Source: Clostridium sp. ZS2-4
Lineage (GTDB): Bacteria; Bacillota; Clostridia; Clostridiales; Clostridiaceae
Direction: 5' to 3'
Assembly: GCF_026719745.1 (NCBI RefSeq)
Contig: NZ_JAPPRQ010000027.1
Coordinates: 124,001-188,000 of the forward strand
DNA length: 64,000 nt
Shown here: positions 18,640 to 28,381 of the stretch, one piece after another
Layout: every line of letters begins with the position of its first letter
Position numbering within the stretch: the stretch's first letter is position 1
The notes under the pieces: generated by a model
Told to the model about the DNA's origin: nothing
What the model saw: the letters and a program-made list of their open reading frames with translations, nothing else
Database searches by the model: none
Program-made: the position numbers and the translations under genes

Positions 18640-18909
18640 ATGTATAGTTTAAAAAATTACTCCGAAGAGTTAGTAGATCAACTCTTACCAAGAACACTCC
18701 AAAGCTATAACAACATATGCAAATGCAAAAAGTGTACACTAGATATAAAAGCATATGCACTTAATTCTATAAAACCAAAATATGTTGTTTCTGAACAAGG
18801 TGAGATATATACTAGAGTTTTAAACGAAATAAATAAACAAGAAATGATAAACATAGTTGAAAGTATTATGAGGGCTATAGAGGTAATTAGCAAAAATCCT
18901 AGGCATTAG
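18640..18909 (+). CDS. ComFB-family protein
   Basis: An 89-residue protein of the late-competence ComFB family. The marks are KNYSEELVDQLLP, the zinc-binding CKCKKCTLDIKAYALN and the C-terminal AIEVISKNPRH. The name comes from the B. subtilis comF operon, but many clostridial copies stand alone, as here, and some bacterial homologues have been linked to cyclic-nucleotide binding; the role in this organism is not known. The ATG at 18640 is chosen over the frame opening at 18601 because CCAGGAGG lies just before it. Confidence 0.85.
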   Translation: MYSLKNYSEELVDQLLPRTLQSYNNICKCKKCTLDIKAYALNSIKPKYVVSEQGEIYTRVLNEINKQEMINIVESIMRAIEVISKNPRH

Positions 18910-18923
18910 TAGATTCTTAATCT

Positions 18924-18950
18924 AGCAGTAATTCATTTACTGCTTTTTTT
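18924..18950 (+). terminator. Intrinsic terminator after the ComFB gene
   Basis: An 8-bp perfect stem (18924-18931 with 18937-18944) with a 5-base loop is followed directly by a T-run to 18950. Confidence 0.9.
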
Positions 18951-19093
18951 ATAAAATTTTATTTTTTTAATTACATTTTTTGGCATAACTTGTTATAATA
19001 GTTATATGTGAAATAAATTCACCTATTGTTCCTATTAAGGTATTAAAGTAAATAGTATTGGATTTTTTAATTTTATAAAAGGAGTGAAATAAA

Positions 19094-20788
19094 ATGCAGG
19101 ATTACAAAAAAGTATACGAAGAATGGTTAAATAATGAGTTCTTTGATGAAAAAACAAGAGAAGAATTAAGAACTATTAAAGATGATGAAAAGGAGATACA
19201 GGATAGATTTTATAAAAATTTAGAATTTGGTACAGCTGGTCTTCGTGGTAAGCTTGGAGCTGGTACAAACAGAATGAATGTTTACAATGTTTCTAAAGTT
19301 ACTCAAGGTATTGCTGACTTTATTGTTGAAAAAGGCAAAGAGTATATGGATAGAGGTGTTGCAATAGCTTACGATTGCAGACATTACTCAACTGAGTTTG
19401 CTAAAACTGCTGCTCTTGTTCTTGCAGCCAACGGAATTAAAGCTTATTTATTTGAAGATTTACGTCCAACTCCAGAGCTTTCTTATACAGTTAGAAGCTT
19501 TAAAACTGCTGCTGGAATTATAATTACAGCAAGTCACAACCCAAAGGAATATAATGGATACAAAGTTTATTGGGAAGACGGTGCTCAGGTTCTTTCAAGT
19601 ATTGCTAACCCTATGACTGAAAAAATAAATTCAATAAAAAGTTTCAAAGATGTAAAAACTATGGATGAAAATACTGCTCTAGATAAAAAACTTCTTGTTA
19701 TGCTTGGCAAAGATATGGATAAGGAATACATAGATAAAGTTAAAAGTCTAAGTATAAGAGAGGATATAGATAAAAACATAAAAGTTGTATACTCCCCTCT
19801 TAACGGAACTGGGAATATTCCTGTAAGAAGAGTCCTTAGCGAAAGAGGATTTACCAATATAATTGTTGTACCCGAACAGGAAAATCCTGATCCTAACTTC
19901 ACAACTGCTGAATACCCTAACCCCGAAGATACTAGAGCCTTTGAATATGCCGAAAATTTAGGTAAAGAAGTCAATGCGGAACTTCTTCTTGCAACAGACC
20001 CTGACTGTGACAGATTAGCAATTGAGGTAAGAGATTGTAATGGAGAGTACATACCTTTTAATGGAAATCAGACTGGTGCCATTCTTATAAAATATATAGT
20101 TGAGAGTATGCACGAGATTGGCACTCTACCTAGAAATGCAGCTATAGTAAAGTCAATAGTAACTGGGGATATGGGAAGAGCTATTGCCAAAGAATATGGT
20201 GTTACAACCTTTGAAGCTCTTACTGGTTTTAAAAACATATATGGAAGAGTTCCTGAATTTGAAAGAACTGGTGAGTATAAATTTATTTTTGGATATGAAG
20301 AAAGTATTGGTTATAACACAGGAACCTTTGTTAGAGATAAAGATGCTGTAAGTTCAGCTATGCTTTTATGTGAAGCTGCTGCTTACTATAAAACTAAGGG
20401 TAAGACTCTTTTAAATGTACTAAATGAAATTTTTGAAAAATACGGCTACTACAAAGAAAAGCAGATTTCACTAGTACTTGAAGGAGCTGAAGGGAAAGCT
20501 AGAATAGACAGAATGATGAAAAGCTACAGAAAAGATTTTCCACAAGAAATAGGAAATCTAAAAATGTCTAAATATATAGATTACTTGGAAGGTTATGAAG
20601 ATATTCCTCCTTCTGATGTTTTAAAATTCTATTTAGAAGACGGAAGCTGGTATGCAATTCGTCCATCTGGTACTGAACCTAAAATAAAAGTATATATCTA
20701 TACAAAAGGTAATACTTTAGAGGAATCTAATAAGAATCTAGAAATATTAGAAGAAATAGTTATAAACAAACTTAATTCTATAGAATAA
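19094..20788 (+). CDS. pgcA: Phosphoglucomutase / phosphomannomutase (PgcA type)
   Basis: A 564-residue alpha-D-phosphohexomutase interconverting glucose 1- and 6-phosphate. It has the phosphoserine loop ITASHNPKEYNGYK with Ser147, the metal loop ATDPDCDRLA, the sugar-binding FGYEESIGYN and the phosphate-binding RPSGTEPKIKVY. The N-terminal EFGTAGLRGKLGAGTNRMN is typical of the Firmicute PgcA group. It likely links glucokinase (9.2 kb) with nucleotide-sugar synthesis. AAAAGGAGTG precedes the start. Confidence 0.94.
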   Translation: MQDYKKVYEEWLNNEFFDEKTREELRTIKDDEKEIQDRFYKNLEFGTAGLRGKLGAGTNRMNVYNVSKVTQGIADFIVEKGKEYMDRGVAIAYDCRHYSTEFAKTAALVLAANGIKAYLFEDLRPTPELSYTVRSFKTAAGIIITASHNPKEYNGYKVYWEDGAQVLSSIANPMTEKINSIKSFKDVKTMDENTALDKKLLVMLGKDMDKEYIDKVKSLSIREDIDKNIKVVYSPLNGTGNIPVRRVLSERGFTNIIVVPEQENPDPNFTTAEYPNPEDTRAFEYAENLGKEVNAELLLATDPDCDRLAIEVRDCNGEYIPFNGNQTGAILIKYIVESMHEIGTLPRNAAIVKSIVTGDMGRAIAKEYGVTTFEALTGFKNIYGRVPEFERTGEYKFIFGYEESIGYNTGTFVRDKDAVSSAMLLCEAAAYYKTKGKTLLNVLNEIFEKYGYYKEKQISLVLEGAEGKARIDRMMKSYRKDFPQEIGNLKMSKYIDYLEGYEDIPPSDVLKFYLEDGSWYAIRPSGTEPKIKVYIYTKGNTLEESNKNLEILEEIVINKLNSIE

Positions 20789-20796
20789 TACAAATA

Positions 20797-20837
20797 TAAA
20801 AATAAACTAGCCACAAATTATGACTAGTTTATTTTTA
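20797..20837. terminator. Bidirectional terminator between pgcA and potD
   Basis: A perfect 14-bp stem (20797-20810 with 20824-20837) lies between the two convergent genes. A- and T-rich ends allow it to work in both directions. Confidence 0.85.
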
Positions 20838-20841
20838 TAAA

Positions 20842-21891
20842 TTATTTTGCTTTTATTTCTGTCCAAGCTTTATCATACAGCTTTATATTATCTCCTAAAT
20901 CAACAAATACTTCACATTTCTTTAATATCTCATCATCAGGATATGCTGTTTTATCATTTTTAACTTCTTCATCCAACATTTTAAATGTTTCTGTATTTGG
21001 TGTTGAATATCCGATGTAATCAGCATTTTTCTTTGCAATATCAGCTTTTGTTAAGAAATCTATGAATAATTCAGCTTCTTTTTTATTTTTGCTCCCTTTT
21101 GGTATTACTATGTTATCAAACCACATGTTGCTTCCTTCTTTAGGAATTACATATTTTAAATCTGGATTTTGACTTATCATATTTATTGCATCTCCAGCCC
21201 AAACAACTGCAAGAGCTGCTTCTTCTTGAACCATCATATCTTTAACTTCATCAACAACATAAGCACGTACAAGCGGTTTTTGTTTTATCAATTCCTGTTT
21301 AGCTTTTTCAATTTCATCAGGATTGGTACTATTCATAGAATATCCTAAACGTTTTAAAGAAATTGATATAGTATCCCTTAAACTGTTGAACATTAAAATT
21401 TCACCTTTATATTTTTCATTCCAAAGGATATTCCAACTATCTACAGGTTCTTTAACCATTTTGCTGTTATATATTATTCCAAATGTACCCCACATATATG
21501 GTACAGAATATTCATTTTTAGGATCAAAAGCAAGATTTTTAAATTTATCATCTATATATTTATAGTTTGGAACATTTTTAAAATCTATTTTTTCAAGCAT
21601 ATCTTCATTTATCATTTTTGTAATCATATAATCTGAAGGGATACATATGTCATAATTTGCTCCCCCAGTTTTTAGTTTTGTATACATGTTCTCATTAGTA
21701 TCATAAGTTTCATAGTTAACTTTAATTCCAGATTCCTTTTCAAAATCTTTTAGTACAGATTCATCTATATAATCGCCCCAGTTGTAAACATTAAGTACCT
21801 TAGCCTCTTCCTTTTTTCCACAGCCTGCACCAAAAATAGTTAGTACTGATGCAATCATAATTAAGGATACTACTTTTTTAAATTGCTTCAT
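20842..21891 (-). CDS. potD: Spermidine/putrescine-binding lipoprotein
   Basis: A 349-residue extracellular solute-binding protein anchored as a lipoprotein: positively charged start, hydrophobic stretch and the lipobox FGAGC at about residue 24. The mature part begins LNVYNWGDYIDESVLKDFEKESGIKV, which is diagnostic of PotD/PotF-type polyamine-binding proteins, and contains the WGTFGIIYN and WAGDAI polyamine-site segments. It is the last gene of a regulator-potABCD operon and its start overlaps the end of potC by 14 bases. Confidence 0.95.
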   Translation of the reverse strand: MKQFKKVVSLIMIASVLTIFGAGCGKKEEAKVLNVYNWGDYIDESVLKDFEKESGIKVNYETYDTNENMYTKLKTGGANYDICIPSDYMITKMINEDMLEKIDFKNVPNYKYIDDKFKNLAFDPKNEYSVPYMWGTFGIIYNSKMVKEPVDSWNILWNEKYKGEILMFNSLRDTISISLKRLGYSMNSTNPDEIEKAKQELIKQKPLVRAYVVDEVKDMMVQEEAALAVVWAGDAINMISQNPDLKYVIPKEGSNMWFDNIVIPKGSKNKKEAELFIDFLTKADIAKKNADYIGYSTPNTETFKMLDEEVKNDKTAYPDDEILKKCEVFVDLGDNIKLYDKAWTEIKAK

Positions 21892-22669
21892 TTTTTAACT
21901 CACTCCCCTTTATATCTTTTATATTTATAATTAAAAGTAAAATTAATACTACGGAAAACATTAACGTAGATAATGCATTAATCTTAGGATTTATTCCCCT
22001 TCTAGCCATAGAATAAATTGTTATGGATAAATTACTTACCCCTGTACCTGTGGTAAAAAAGCTTATTACAAAATCATCTATTGATAAAGTAAATGATATA
22101 AGCAGCCCTGAAATAATTCCAGGTTTTATTACAGGTAAGATAACCTTTCTAAGTGTATATCCAGGTGTTGCTCCTAAATCCATAGCTGCTTCAGTTATAT
22201 TTTTCGGCATCTGCCTCAATTTAGGTAGCACCGATAAAATAACATAAGGTATATTAAAGGTTACATGTGCAAGTAGCATTGTTATAAATCCTAAAGGAAT
22301 ATTAACAAAAATAAATAAACTCATTAAAGCGATACCTGTCACTATATCAGGATTCAGTACTGGTAAATAATTTATGTTCAAAATTAATTTCTTGCTAAAT
22401 CCTTTCATTTTGTAAATACCAATGGCAGATATAGTCCCTATTATAGTAGCAATTATTGAGGATAGAACCGCCACAGCAAGAGTATAATTTAATGCTGTAA
22501 GTATTTGTTTATCTCTTAATAATTCTACATACCATTTTAATGTGAATCCATCCCATTGAGATCTTGATTTTGAATTATTAAATGAAAATATGATCAAAAC
22601 TACAATAGGAGCATACAAAAACACATATATTAGAAAAACATATATTCTTTTTAGTATTTTTTCTACCAT
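21878..22669 (-). CDS. potC: Polyamine ABC transporter permease PotC
   Basis: A 263-residue inner-membrane permease with about six hydrophobic segments. The coupling motif EAAMDLGATPGYTLRKVILPVIKPGI is the EAA loop that contacts the ATPase PotA, and the N-terminal FSFNNSKSRSQWDGFTLKWY is typical of PotC. It overlaps potB by 7 bases upstream and potD by 14 bases downstream, so the operon is tightly coupled. Confidence 0.94.
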   Translation of the reverse strand: MVEKILKRIYVFLIYVFLYAPIVVLIIFSFNNSKSRSQWDGFTLKWYVELLRDKQILTALNYTLAVAVLSSIIATIIGTISAIGIYKMKGFSKKLILNINYLPVLNPDIVTGIALMSLFIFVNIPLGFITMLLAHVTFNIPYVILSVLPKLRQMPKNITEAAMDLGATPGYTLRKVILPVIKPGIISGLLISFTLSIDDFVISFFTTGTGVSNLSITIYSMARRGINPKINALSTLMFSVVLILLLIINIKDIKGSELKNEAI

Positions 22670-23481
22670 AGATGACCACCACTTTCTTCTTTATCATATT
22701 TTGACATTGCTGCCATAGAAATCAGTATTAAAATCATCAACAATATTGATACTGCAGAACCAAAATGCCAATCATTCACAACAGTAAACTGCTGTTCTAC
22801 CAAGTTTCCTATGAGCATGTATTGTCCGCCTCCTAAAAGTCTTGATATTACAAAGGTACTTACAGCAGGCATAAAAACCATTGTTATTCCAGACATAACA
22901 CCAGGCATGCTTAAGGGGAAAATAACCTTTATAAAAGTAGTAGTTCTATCAGCACCTAAGTCTCCTGCCGCTTCAATAAAGCTTTTATCCATTTTGCTTA
23001 ATACTGTATAAATTGGAAGCACCATAAATGGTAAAAAATTATAAACCATTCCTAAAATAACAGCTCCATCATTATATAATAGATTTAGAGTCGGTAAACC
23101 TATTGATTTTAAGGCTGTATTTATAAATCCATTTCTACCCAATATAGACATCCATGCGTAAGTTCTAAGCAAAAAATTCATCCACATAGGTATAACGAAT
23201 AACAATACCATAATATTTCTTTTCTTAAGTTCCATATTAGCTAAAATCATAGCCATAGGATACCCTACAATTAAACATACTACCGTTGATATTAGAGCAA
23301 GGTTAATAGAACGAAGGAATACCTTAATATATATGGGGTCCATAAGTCTCTTAAAATTTTCCAGAGTAACCATTAATCCATTAGTATCTTTAGTTAAACT
23401 AAATATACCAATAAGTATCAGTGGAAATACAATGAATATAATGCTCCAGACTATATATGGGTATGCTGCATACTTCTTCAT
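22663..23481 (-). CDS. potB: Polyamine ABC transporter permease PotB
   Basis: A 272-residue inner-membrane permease with about six hydrophobic segments. It has the EAA coupling loop [22 protein letters not shown] and the PotB-typical [20 protein letters not shown]. Its start overlaps the potA stop by 4 bases (ATGA), and its end overlaps potC. With PotC it forms the membrane channel for spermidine/putrescine. Confidence 0.94.
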   Translation of the reverse strand: MKKYAAYPYIVWSIIFIVFPLILIGIFSLTKDTNGLMVTLENFKRLMDPIYIKVFLRSINLALISTVVCLIVGYPMAMILANMELKKRNIMVLLFVIPMWMNFLLRTYAWMSILGRNGFINTALKSIGLPTLNLLYNDGAVILGMVYNFLPFMVLPIYTVLSKMDKSFIEAAGDLGADRTTTFIKVIFPLSMPGVMSGITMVFMPAVSTFVISRLLGGGQYMLIGNLVEQQFTVVNDWHFGSAVSILLMILILISMAAMSKYDKEESGGHLW

Positions 23482-24527
23482 AATTCCTCTGATGCCTTTT
23501 TCATTATATGAATATCTTGTTGATGTATGTCCATCCCAATCAGGCTTCCAACCTTAGCACTTAAGGTATTGTGAAGTATCCACTGTCTTTCTTTTTCTCT
23601 TACAATTATTTCATAATGAACACCCTTAAAAATTTGAGACTCTACTACCCCTTGTAACATTCCCTTTTCAGCACTTACAATTTTTATATCTTCTGGTCTA
23701 ACAACAACATCTATTTTTTCATTTCTTTGGAACCCTTTATCTACACACTTAAATTCCTTATTTGAAAATTCCACAACAAAATCATCTTTCATTAAACCAT
23801 CAACTATGTTACTCTCTCCTATGAACTTAGCCACAAAAGCATTTTTAGGTTCATTATATATGTCCTGTGGGGTTCCCATTTGTTGAATTTTTCCTTTATC
23901 CATAACCACTATTGTATCTGACATTGTTAAAGCTTCTTCCTGATCATGAGTAACATATATAAATGTAATTCCTAGTTTCTGCTGCATGCTTTTTAACTCT
24001 ATTTGCATTTCTTTTCTTAATTTTAAATCCAATGCACCTAATGGTTCATCTAATAATAAGACCTTAGGTTCATTAACAAGTGCTCTTGCAATAGCTATTC
24101 TCTGTTGTTGTCCTCCACTTAATGAATCAATAGTTCTTTTTTCATAACCTTCTAAATCAACCAGCTTTAACATTCTCTCTACTCTTGATTTTATTTCATT
24201 CTTATGTACTTTCTTTATCTTTAATCCAAAAGCTATATTTTCAAATATATTCATATGAGGAAATAAAGCATACTTCTGAAAAACAGTATTTATTTGTCTT
24301 TTGTATGCTGGAATTTCATTAATAACTGCATCCTCGAATATAACATCACCTTCAGTAGGTTCTTCAAAACCTCCCAGAATTCTTAATGTAGTGGTTTTTC
24401 CACATCCACTGGGACCTAGTAAAGTTAAAAATTCATTCTTCCTTATGGAAAGATTTATATTTTTCAAAACACTTGACCTATTATACTCTTTACATATATT
24501 TTTTAAATTAATAATATTTCCTTCCAT
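23478..24527 (-). CDS. potA: Polyamine ABC transporter ATPase PotA
   Basis: A 349-residue ABC ATPase. Walker A is GPSGCGKTT near residue 38, the signature [15 protein letters not shown], Walker [13 protein letters not shown] and the switch His in VTHDQEEAL. The C-terminal TOBE-type domain contains VVRPEDIKI. It powers polyamine import with PotB, PotC and PotD. It lies 26 bases after the XRE-cupin regulator gene and shares its transcript. Confidence 0.95.
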   Translation of the reverse strand: MEGNIINLKNICKEYNRSSVLKNINLSIRKNEFLTLLGPSGCGKTTTLRILGGFEEPTEGDVIFEDAVINEIPAYKRQINTVFQKYALFPHMNIFENIAFGLKIKKVHKNEIKSRVERMLKLVDLEGYEKRTIDSLSGGQQQRIAIARALVNEPKVLLLDEPLGALDLKLRKEMQIELKSMQQKLGITFIYVTHDQEEALTMSDTIVVMDKGKIQQMGTPQDIYNEPKNAFVAKFIGESNIVDGLMKDDFVVEFSNKEFKCVDKGFQRNEKIDVVVRPEDIKIVSAEKGMLQGVVESQIFKGVHYEIIVREKERQWILHNTLSAKVGSLIGMDIHQQDIHIMKKASEEL

Positions 24528-24553
24528 TTACCTTCACCTCGCAAAACTTAATT

Positions 24554-25093
24554 TTAGAAATAAGGTGGTGTACTTACCCATAATACTTTAGCAATATTTT
24601 TTCCAGCATTCTCAATGTAATGACTAGTTCTGGCTTTATAATAAAAGCTTTCTCCTTTTTTGGCTTTATATCTTTTGTTACCTAACACAATATAAATGCT
24701 TCCTGATAGAATAAATCCAAACTCTTGCCCTTCATGCGGCGCATCTTCTTTGTACCTTCCACCCGATTCCAATGTTAATACAATAGGTTCCATCATGTTC
24801 TTTTGAGCATTTGGCACTACCCATTCCAGCTTATATTTAAGTTCTTCATCTTCCGTTTCAAACATTTCTTCCTTTGTAAAAACTATTTTTTCGTCTTCAA
24901 CGTCATTGAAAAAATTTTTAAGATTTGTACCTAGACATTCTAATATATCTATTAAGGTCGCTATTGAAGGCGATGTAAGCTCTCTTTCTACTTGTGATAT
25001 AAATCCTTTAGATAATTCACATCTGCTTGCTAATTCCATCTGTGTTAATCCCTTTTCCACCCTTAATTGCTTAATCTTTTCGCCAATAATCAT
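24554..25093 (-). CDS. XRE-cupin transcriptional regulator of the pot operon
   Basis: A 179-residue regulator: an N-terminal Cro/C1 helix-turn-helix (IKQLRVEKGLTQMELASRCELSKGFISQVE, about residues 7-36) and a C-terminal cupin domain (about 105-178) with EGQEFGFILSGSIYIVLG. This layout is shared with PuuR-type polyamine regulators. As first gene of the regulator-potABCD operon it probably senses polyamines and controls its own transcript. AGGAGAAG precedes the start ATG. No clear operator palindrome was identified. Confidence 0.88.
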   Translation of the reverse strand: MIIGEKIKQLRVEKGLTQMELASRCELSKGFISQVERELTSPSIATLIDILECLGTNLKNFFNDVEDEKIVFTKEEMFETEDEELKYKLEWVVPNAQKNMMEPIVLTLESGGRYKEDAPHEGQEFGFILSGSIYIVLGNKRYKAKKGESFYYKARTSHYIENAGKNIAKVLWVSTPPYF

Positions 25094-25300
25094 AACTTCT
25101 CCTTTCTTGTTATACCATTATACTAAACCCAAAGTTTATAATTACTAAACTTTTTACTCAATTATTATACTAGCATATTTTTTAAAAATCAATGATTTTT
25201 GAAAAATATGTTTATTTTTTGTATAATTTTTCTTTCTTTAAAATTATATTCAACAAGTACATGATATGCTATATTTAATTTTAAAAATAAATAACTAAAA

Positions 25301-25324
25301 AAAGGCAGCTTCATTGCTGTCTTT
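25301..25324 (-). terminator. Terminator after the lipoprotein gene
   Basis: On the minus strand, AAAGACAGC pairs with GCTGCCTTT (one mismatch) around a short loop, followed by a T-run (from the A-run at 25297-25303). Confidence 0.8.
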
Positions 25325-25329
25325 ATCTA

Positions 25330-25908
25330 TTATCTCACTCTCTTCAATCCAATCTCTAAAGCTTGAAGATTAGCTCTTGATGCATCTCTTAATCTTACAA
25401 ATATCATAATTAATTCTTGTGGTACTCCTTTTTTCATAATGAATCTATTATACATTGCCATATTCTCAATCTCTTCTCCTATTGATATTTCAAAACTTTC
25501 TTCAATGTTAGACGATGTTCTAAAAAATTCTCTTGACCTATCTTTTGGAATAGGTATTTTATATTTTGAAAATGTAGTTTTCAGAAGAGAAATATTAACA
25601 TTCTTTGCCTTTAATATATCTGTAAAGGATCTCTTATCTCCAAATTTTTTAATTATTTCTTCATACTTAGCCTTTCGTAAATATTCGTTTTCTATAGCAT
25701 ATGTAAGCATTTTCTCAACGCTTAAATTTTTATCCTCTTTAGCAGCCTTAGCACCCCACTTTTCAGTTTGTAGAGTTTTAGCTGTTGAAATTGCATTCTC
25801 ATCACTTATTGGCTCTTTGTCAGTTTTATTTCCACAACCTGTTGTTCCCAATATAAAAGTACATAATACCATACTTATAATTCTTCTAATTAACCATTTA
25901 TTTTTCAT
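25330..25908 (-). CDS. Lipoprotein with a DUF2202-like (ferritin-like) domain
   Basis: A 192-residue lipoprotein: a basic start, a hydrophobic stretch and the lipobox LGTTGC at about residues 20-25. The mature part (about 65-190) is helical and resembles DUF2202, a ferritin-like fold: ENEYLRKAKYEEIIKKFG, then a short helix, then a long C-terminal helix ending DASRANLQALEIGLKR. The usual second metal-ligand motif (E-x-x-H) is not seen; the matching stretch reads AKNVNISLL. The function is unknown. The frame is open to 25974, but the ATG at 25908 has AGGAGTG upstream and gives a proper lipoprotein signal. Confidence 0.6.
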   Translation of the reverse strand: MKNKWLIRRIISMVLCTFILGTTGCGNKTDKEPISDENAISTAKTLQTEKWGAKAAKEDKNLSVEKMLTYAIENEYLRKAKYEEIIKKFGDKRSFTDILKAKNVNISLLKTTFSKYKIPIPKDRSREFFRTSSNIEESFEISIGEEIENMAMYNRFIMKKGVPQELIMIFVRLRDASRANLQALEIGLKRVR

Positions 25909-26069
25909 ATATTCACTCCTAGTGCCATTGTCGCTATCTAATATTTTTACCAAAAAACAAAAATAAATACCCATTAATAGATGGATATTTTCAAATCTTC
26001 ATCTGGGGGTATCTTTTGTCAAAAGAAGATGAGAATTTAGCAGTTAAAGAATTTTAAAATAAAAAAAAT

Positions 26070-26114
26070 AGCATATAAATTTCAATTAAAAATCTTTTCT
26101 GAAATTTATATGCT
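26070..26114 (-). terminator. Terminator after the small HTH gene
   Basis: A perfect 15-bp stem (26070-26084 with 26100-26114); on the minus strand it runs into a T-rich stretch (A-run at 26061-26068). Confidence 0.85.
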
Positions 26115-26167
26115 TATTTTTACTATCTTTATAAGTTAGATAATAAACTGACAGTTAATTTTTCATA

Positions 26168-26359
26168 TTACATAAATGTATTTTCAAAAACATTTTGGCC
26201 ATAGTATTCTGAAAGTATTTGTTTTTCTCCATTACTTAATGATATAACTCCATTTTCCTTATCTATATATTCATTTACTGATATATTTAAAAGCTCAGCC
26301 ATGTCTGCTTCTCTTGCCCCGTTTTCTAACCTTGCTGTTTTCAAATTAGTTTTTTTCAT
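26168..26359 (-). CDS. Small Cro/C1-type HTH protein
   Basis: A 63-residue protein that is almost entirely one helix-turn-helix: LKTARLENGAREADMAELLNISVNEYIDKENG. It matches the XRE fold but has no effector domain. A ribosome site (AAGAGGTG) precedes the ATG. Its neighbours give no clue to a target; it may regulate itself or the adjacent EamA transporter gene, which ends 5' of it on the same strand. Confidence 0.75.
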   Translation of the reverse strand: MKKTNLKTARLENGAREADMAELLNISVNEYIDKENGVISLSNGEKQILSEYYGQNVFENTFM

Positions 26360-26483
26360 ATTATCACCTCTTAATTTGTTTTATTTCATTAATATTATTA
26401 GTACCTATGGGTGAAACTATACTAAATTTGAACTCAGAAAATCAACATCTTATTAAAAGCAGTTGAAACTTGAAATTGGATAG

Positions 26484-27380
26484 TTAAAAGGTGTTCATTT
26501 GCGTTTTACCATAATATTTTTCTGTTAAAGTCAGAAGTAACACAGAAAAAATTATTAACGTAGTGCCTATTACTATTGAAAATGTTATTTTTTCATTTAA
26601 AATTACTATTCCTAACAATACACTGACAATAGGCTCAAAAGTACTTAATATTGAAGCATTAGAAGAACCTATGATTTTAATTCCTTTTACAAAAGCTACA
26701 AGAGCAAATAATGTTGAAATAACAGCTATGCATAAAATATCTATAATTGTATGATATGTAACTGCTATTTTAATCCCTACAGTAAATTTTCCAAAGATAA
26801 ACACATAGACTGATGCTATTAGAGTTACATAAAAGGTACTTACCAAAACGTCCATTTCTTTAATTTCCCCTTTATCAACTCCAATAATATATATTGAATA
26901 AAAAACTCCAGAAATCACTGCAAAAATTACTCCTGTTGTGTTAATATACATATTTTTAGTGTATATTAAACAATATACTCCTGCCACCGAAAGTAGAATA
27001 GACAAAATTTTACCCAAATGTATTTTTTCCCTATAAATTAAAATCATTAAAATGGTAACCACTGCTGGATATACAAAATGTAAAGTTGTAGCTACTCCAA
27101 CAGATATATATGTATATGATAAAAAAAGGGTAATGGTTGTACTTCCATATCCTACTATCCCTAAAAAAAGCAAATTGAAAAATTGCTTTTTACTGATTTT
27201 AAAATCTACTTTTTTTATTAAAAAATATGATAACAACATACTCGCTGTTATCAAAAGCCTAAAAAACAACACCGTTATAGAATTCATTCCTCTACTACAA
27301 GCATCCTTAGTCCAAATTGGCGTCACCCCAAAAGCAGCAGAAGATAACATTGCATAAATAACTCCATGTATTTTTTTCAT
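26484..27380 (-). CDS. EamA-family (DMT) transporter
   Basis: A 298-residue membrane protein with about ten hydrophobic segments in two similar halves, as in the drug/metabolite transporter superfamily. SAAFGVTPIWTKDAC, TLHFVYPAVVTILMIL and the second-half STFEPIVSVLLGIVILNEKI are typical EamA stretches. Substrates of such proteins range from amino acids to nucleotide metabolites and cannot be read from the sequence. It is monocistronic or leads the small HTH gene. Confidence 0.88.
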   Translation of the reverse strand: MKKIHGVIYAMLSSAAFGVTPIWTKDACSRGMNSITVLFFRLLITASMLLSYFLIKKVDFKISKKQFFNLLFLGIVGYGSTTITLFLSYTYISVGVATTLHFVYPAVVTILMILIYREKIHLGKILSILLSVAGVYCLIYTKNMYINTTGVIFAVISGVFYSIYIIGVDKGEIKEMDVLVSTFYVTLIASVYVFIFGKFTVGIKIAVTYHTIIDILCIAVISTLFALVAFVKGIKIIGSSNASILSTFEPIVSVLLGIVILNEKITFSIVIGTTLIIFSVLLLTLTEKYYGKTQMNTF

Positions 27381-27595
27381 ATTTTTACCTCTAATATAAT
27401 ATTAAGAATACCAAATAATATTATAGTTCATTATTCGGTATTTGTGTTAATAATTTCTTATTTTTCTATAATTTTTCTAAGTTTCTGTTTGAGCAATTAT
27501 CATTACTACTTTTTTGTATTAAAACATATATCTAATATTATTACTATAATTTTTATAAAAATCATATAATATCATAATGTAAGGAGTTGATTATC

Positions 27596-28351
27596 ATGAC
27601 TGTAAACTATGCTCATAGAGGTGCCAGTGCCTATTATCCCGAAAACACCATGTTAGCTTTTGAAAAGGCATTAGAACTTGGGGCTACTGGAATTGAAACA
27701 GATGTACAAATGACTAAAGATGGGGTTTTAATATTAATGCATGATGAGCTTGTTAATAGAACAACCACTGGTAGAGGTTTTATTAAAAACTATACTTATA
27801 AAGAAATTAGAAAGTTAGATGCTGGCTCATGGTTTAGAGGAGACTTTAAAAATATTAAAGTACCATCTCTTGATGAGCTAATGGATCTTCTGATGGACAA
27901 AAATATACAATTAAATATCGAGTTAAAAAACAATATAATTCTGTACGAAGAACTTGAAGAAAAAGTAATACAAAAAATCTATAAATACAATATGCAAAAT
28001 AAAGTTATAATATCAAGCTTTAATCATTATGCTCTTGAAAAATGTAAAGAAATCTCTCCAGAAATAAAAATAGGTCTTTTATATATTGCTGGATTATACG
28101 AACCAGAAAAATATGCAAAACGTTTAGGTGCTGAAGCTCTTCATCCTTATTTTTATGCAGTAAATAATGATGAAATAATAAAAAATATAAAGAAGACTGG
28201 CCTAATGTTAAATCCATATACAGTTGATGAAGAAAGCTACATGAAATTTTTTGTAGATCATGGTGTAGATGGCATAATAACAAATTATCCAGATAAGTTA
28301 AATAAGATTTTAACAGAAAAGAATAAAAATAGAAAAAGTTTAGGAGTATAG
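27596..28351 (+). CDS. Glycerophosphodiester phosphodiesterase
   Basis: A 251-residue GDPD enzyme that cleaves glycerophosphodiesters to glycerol 3-phosphate and an alcohol. The catalytic layout is clear: AHRGASAYYPENT (His and Glu), GIETDVQMTKDGVLILMHD (Glu, Asp and His), and NIELKN. There is no signal peptide, so it is cytoplasmic. The ATG at 27596 is preferred over a TTG at 27587 since AAGGAG lies 9 bases upstream of the ATG. Confidence 0.92.
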   Translation: MTVNYAHRGASAYYPENTMLAFEKALELGATGIETDVQMTKDGVLILMHDELVNRTTTGRGFIKNYTYKEIRKLDAGSWFRGDFKNIKVPSLDELMDLLMDKNIQLNIELKNNIILYEELEEKVIQKIYKYNMQNKVIISSFNHYALEKCKEISPEIKIGLLYIAGLYEPEKYAKRLGAEALHPYFYAVNNDEIIKNIKKTGLMLNPYTVDEESYMKFFVDHGVDGIITNYPDKLNKILTEKNKNRKSLGV

Positions 28352-28378
28352 CTTTATAAACTCCTAAACCTCTTTTTT
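28338..28378. terminator. Terminator at the GDPD gene end
   Basis: A perfect 10-bp stem (28338-28347 with 28360-28369), followed by TCTTTTTT at 28371-28378. The left arm overlaps the last codons of the GDPD gene; the next gene converges at 28382. Confidence 0.85.
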
Positions 28379-28381
28379 AAA

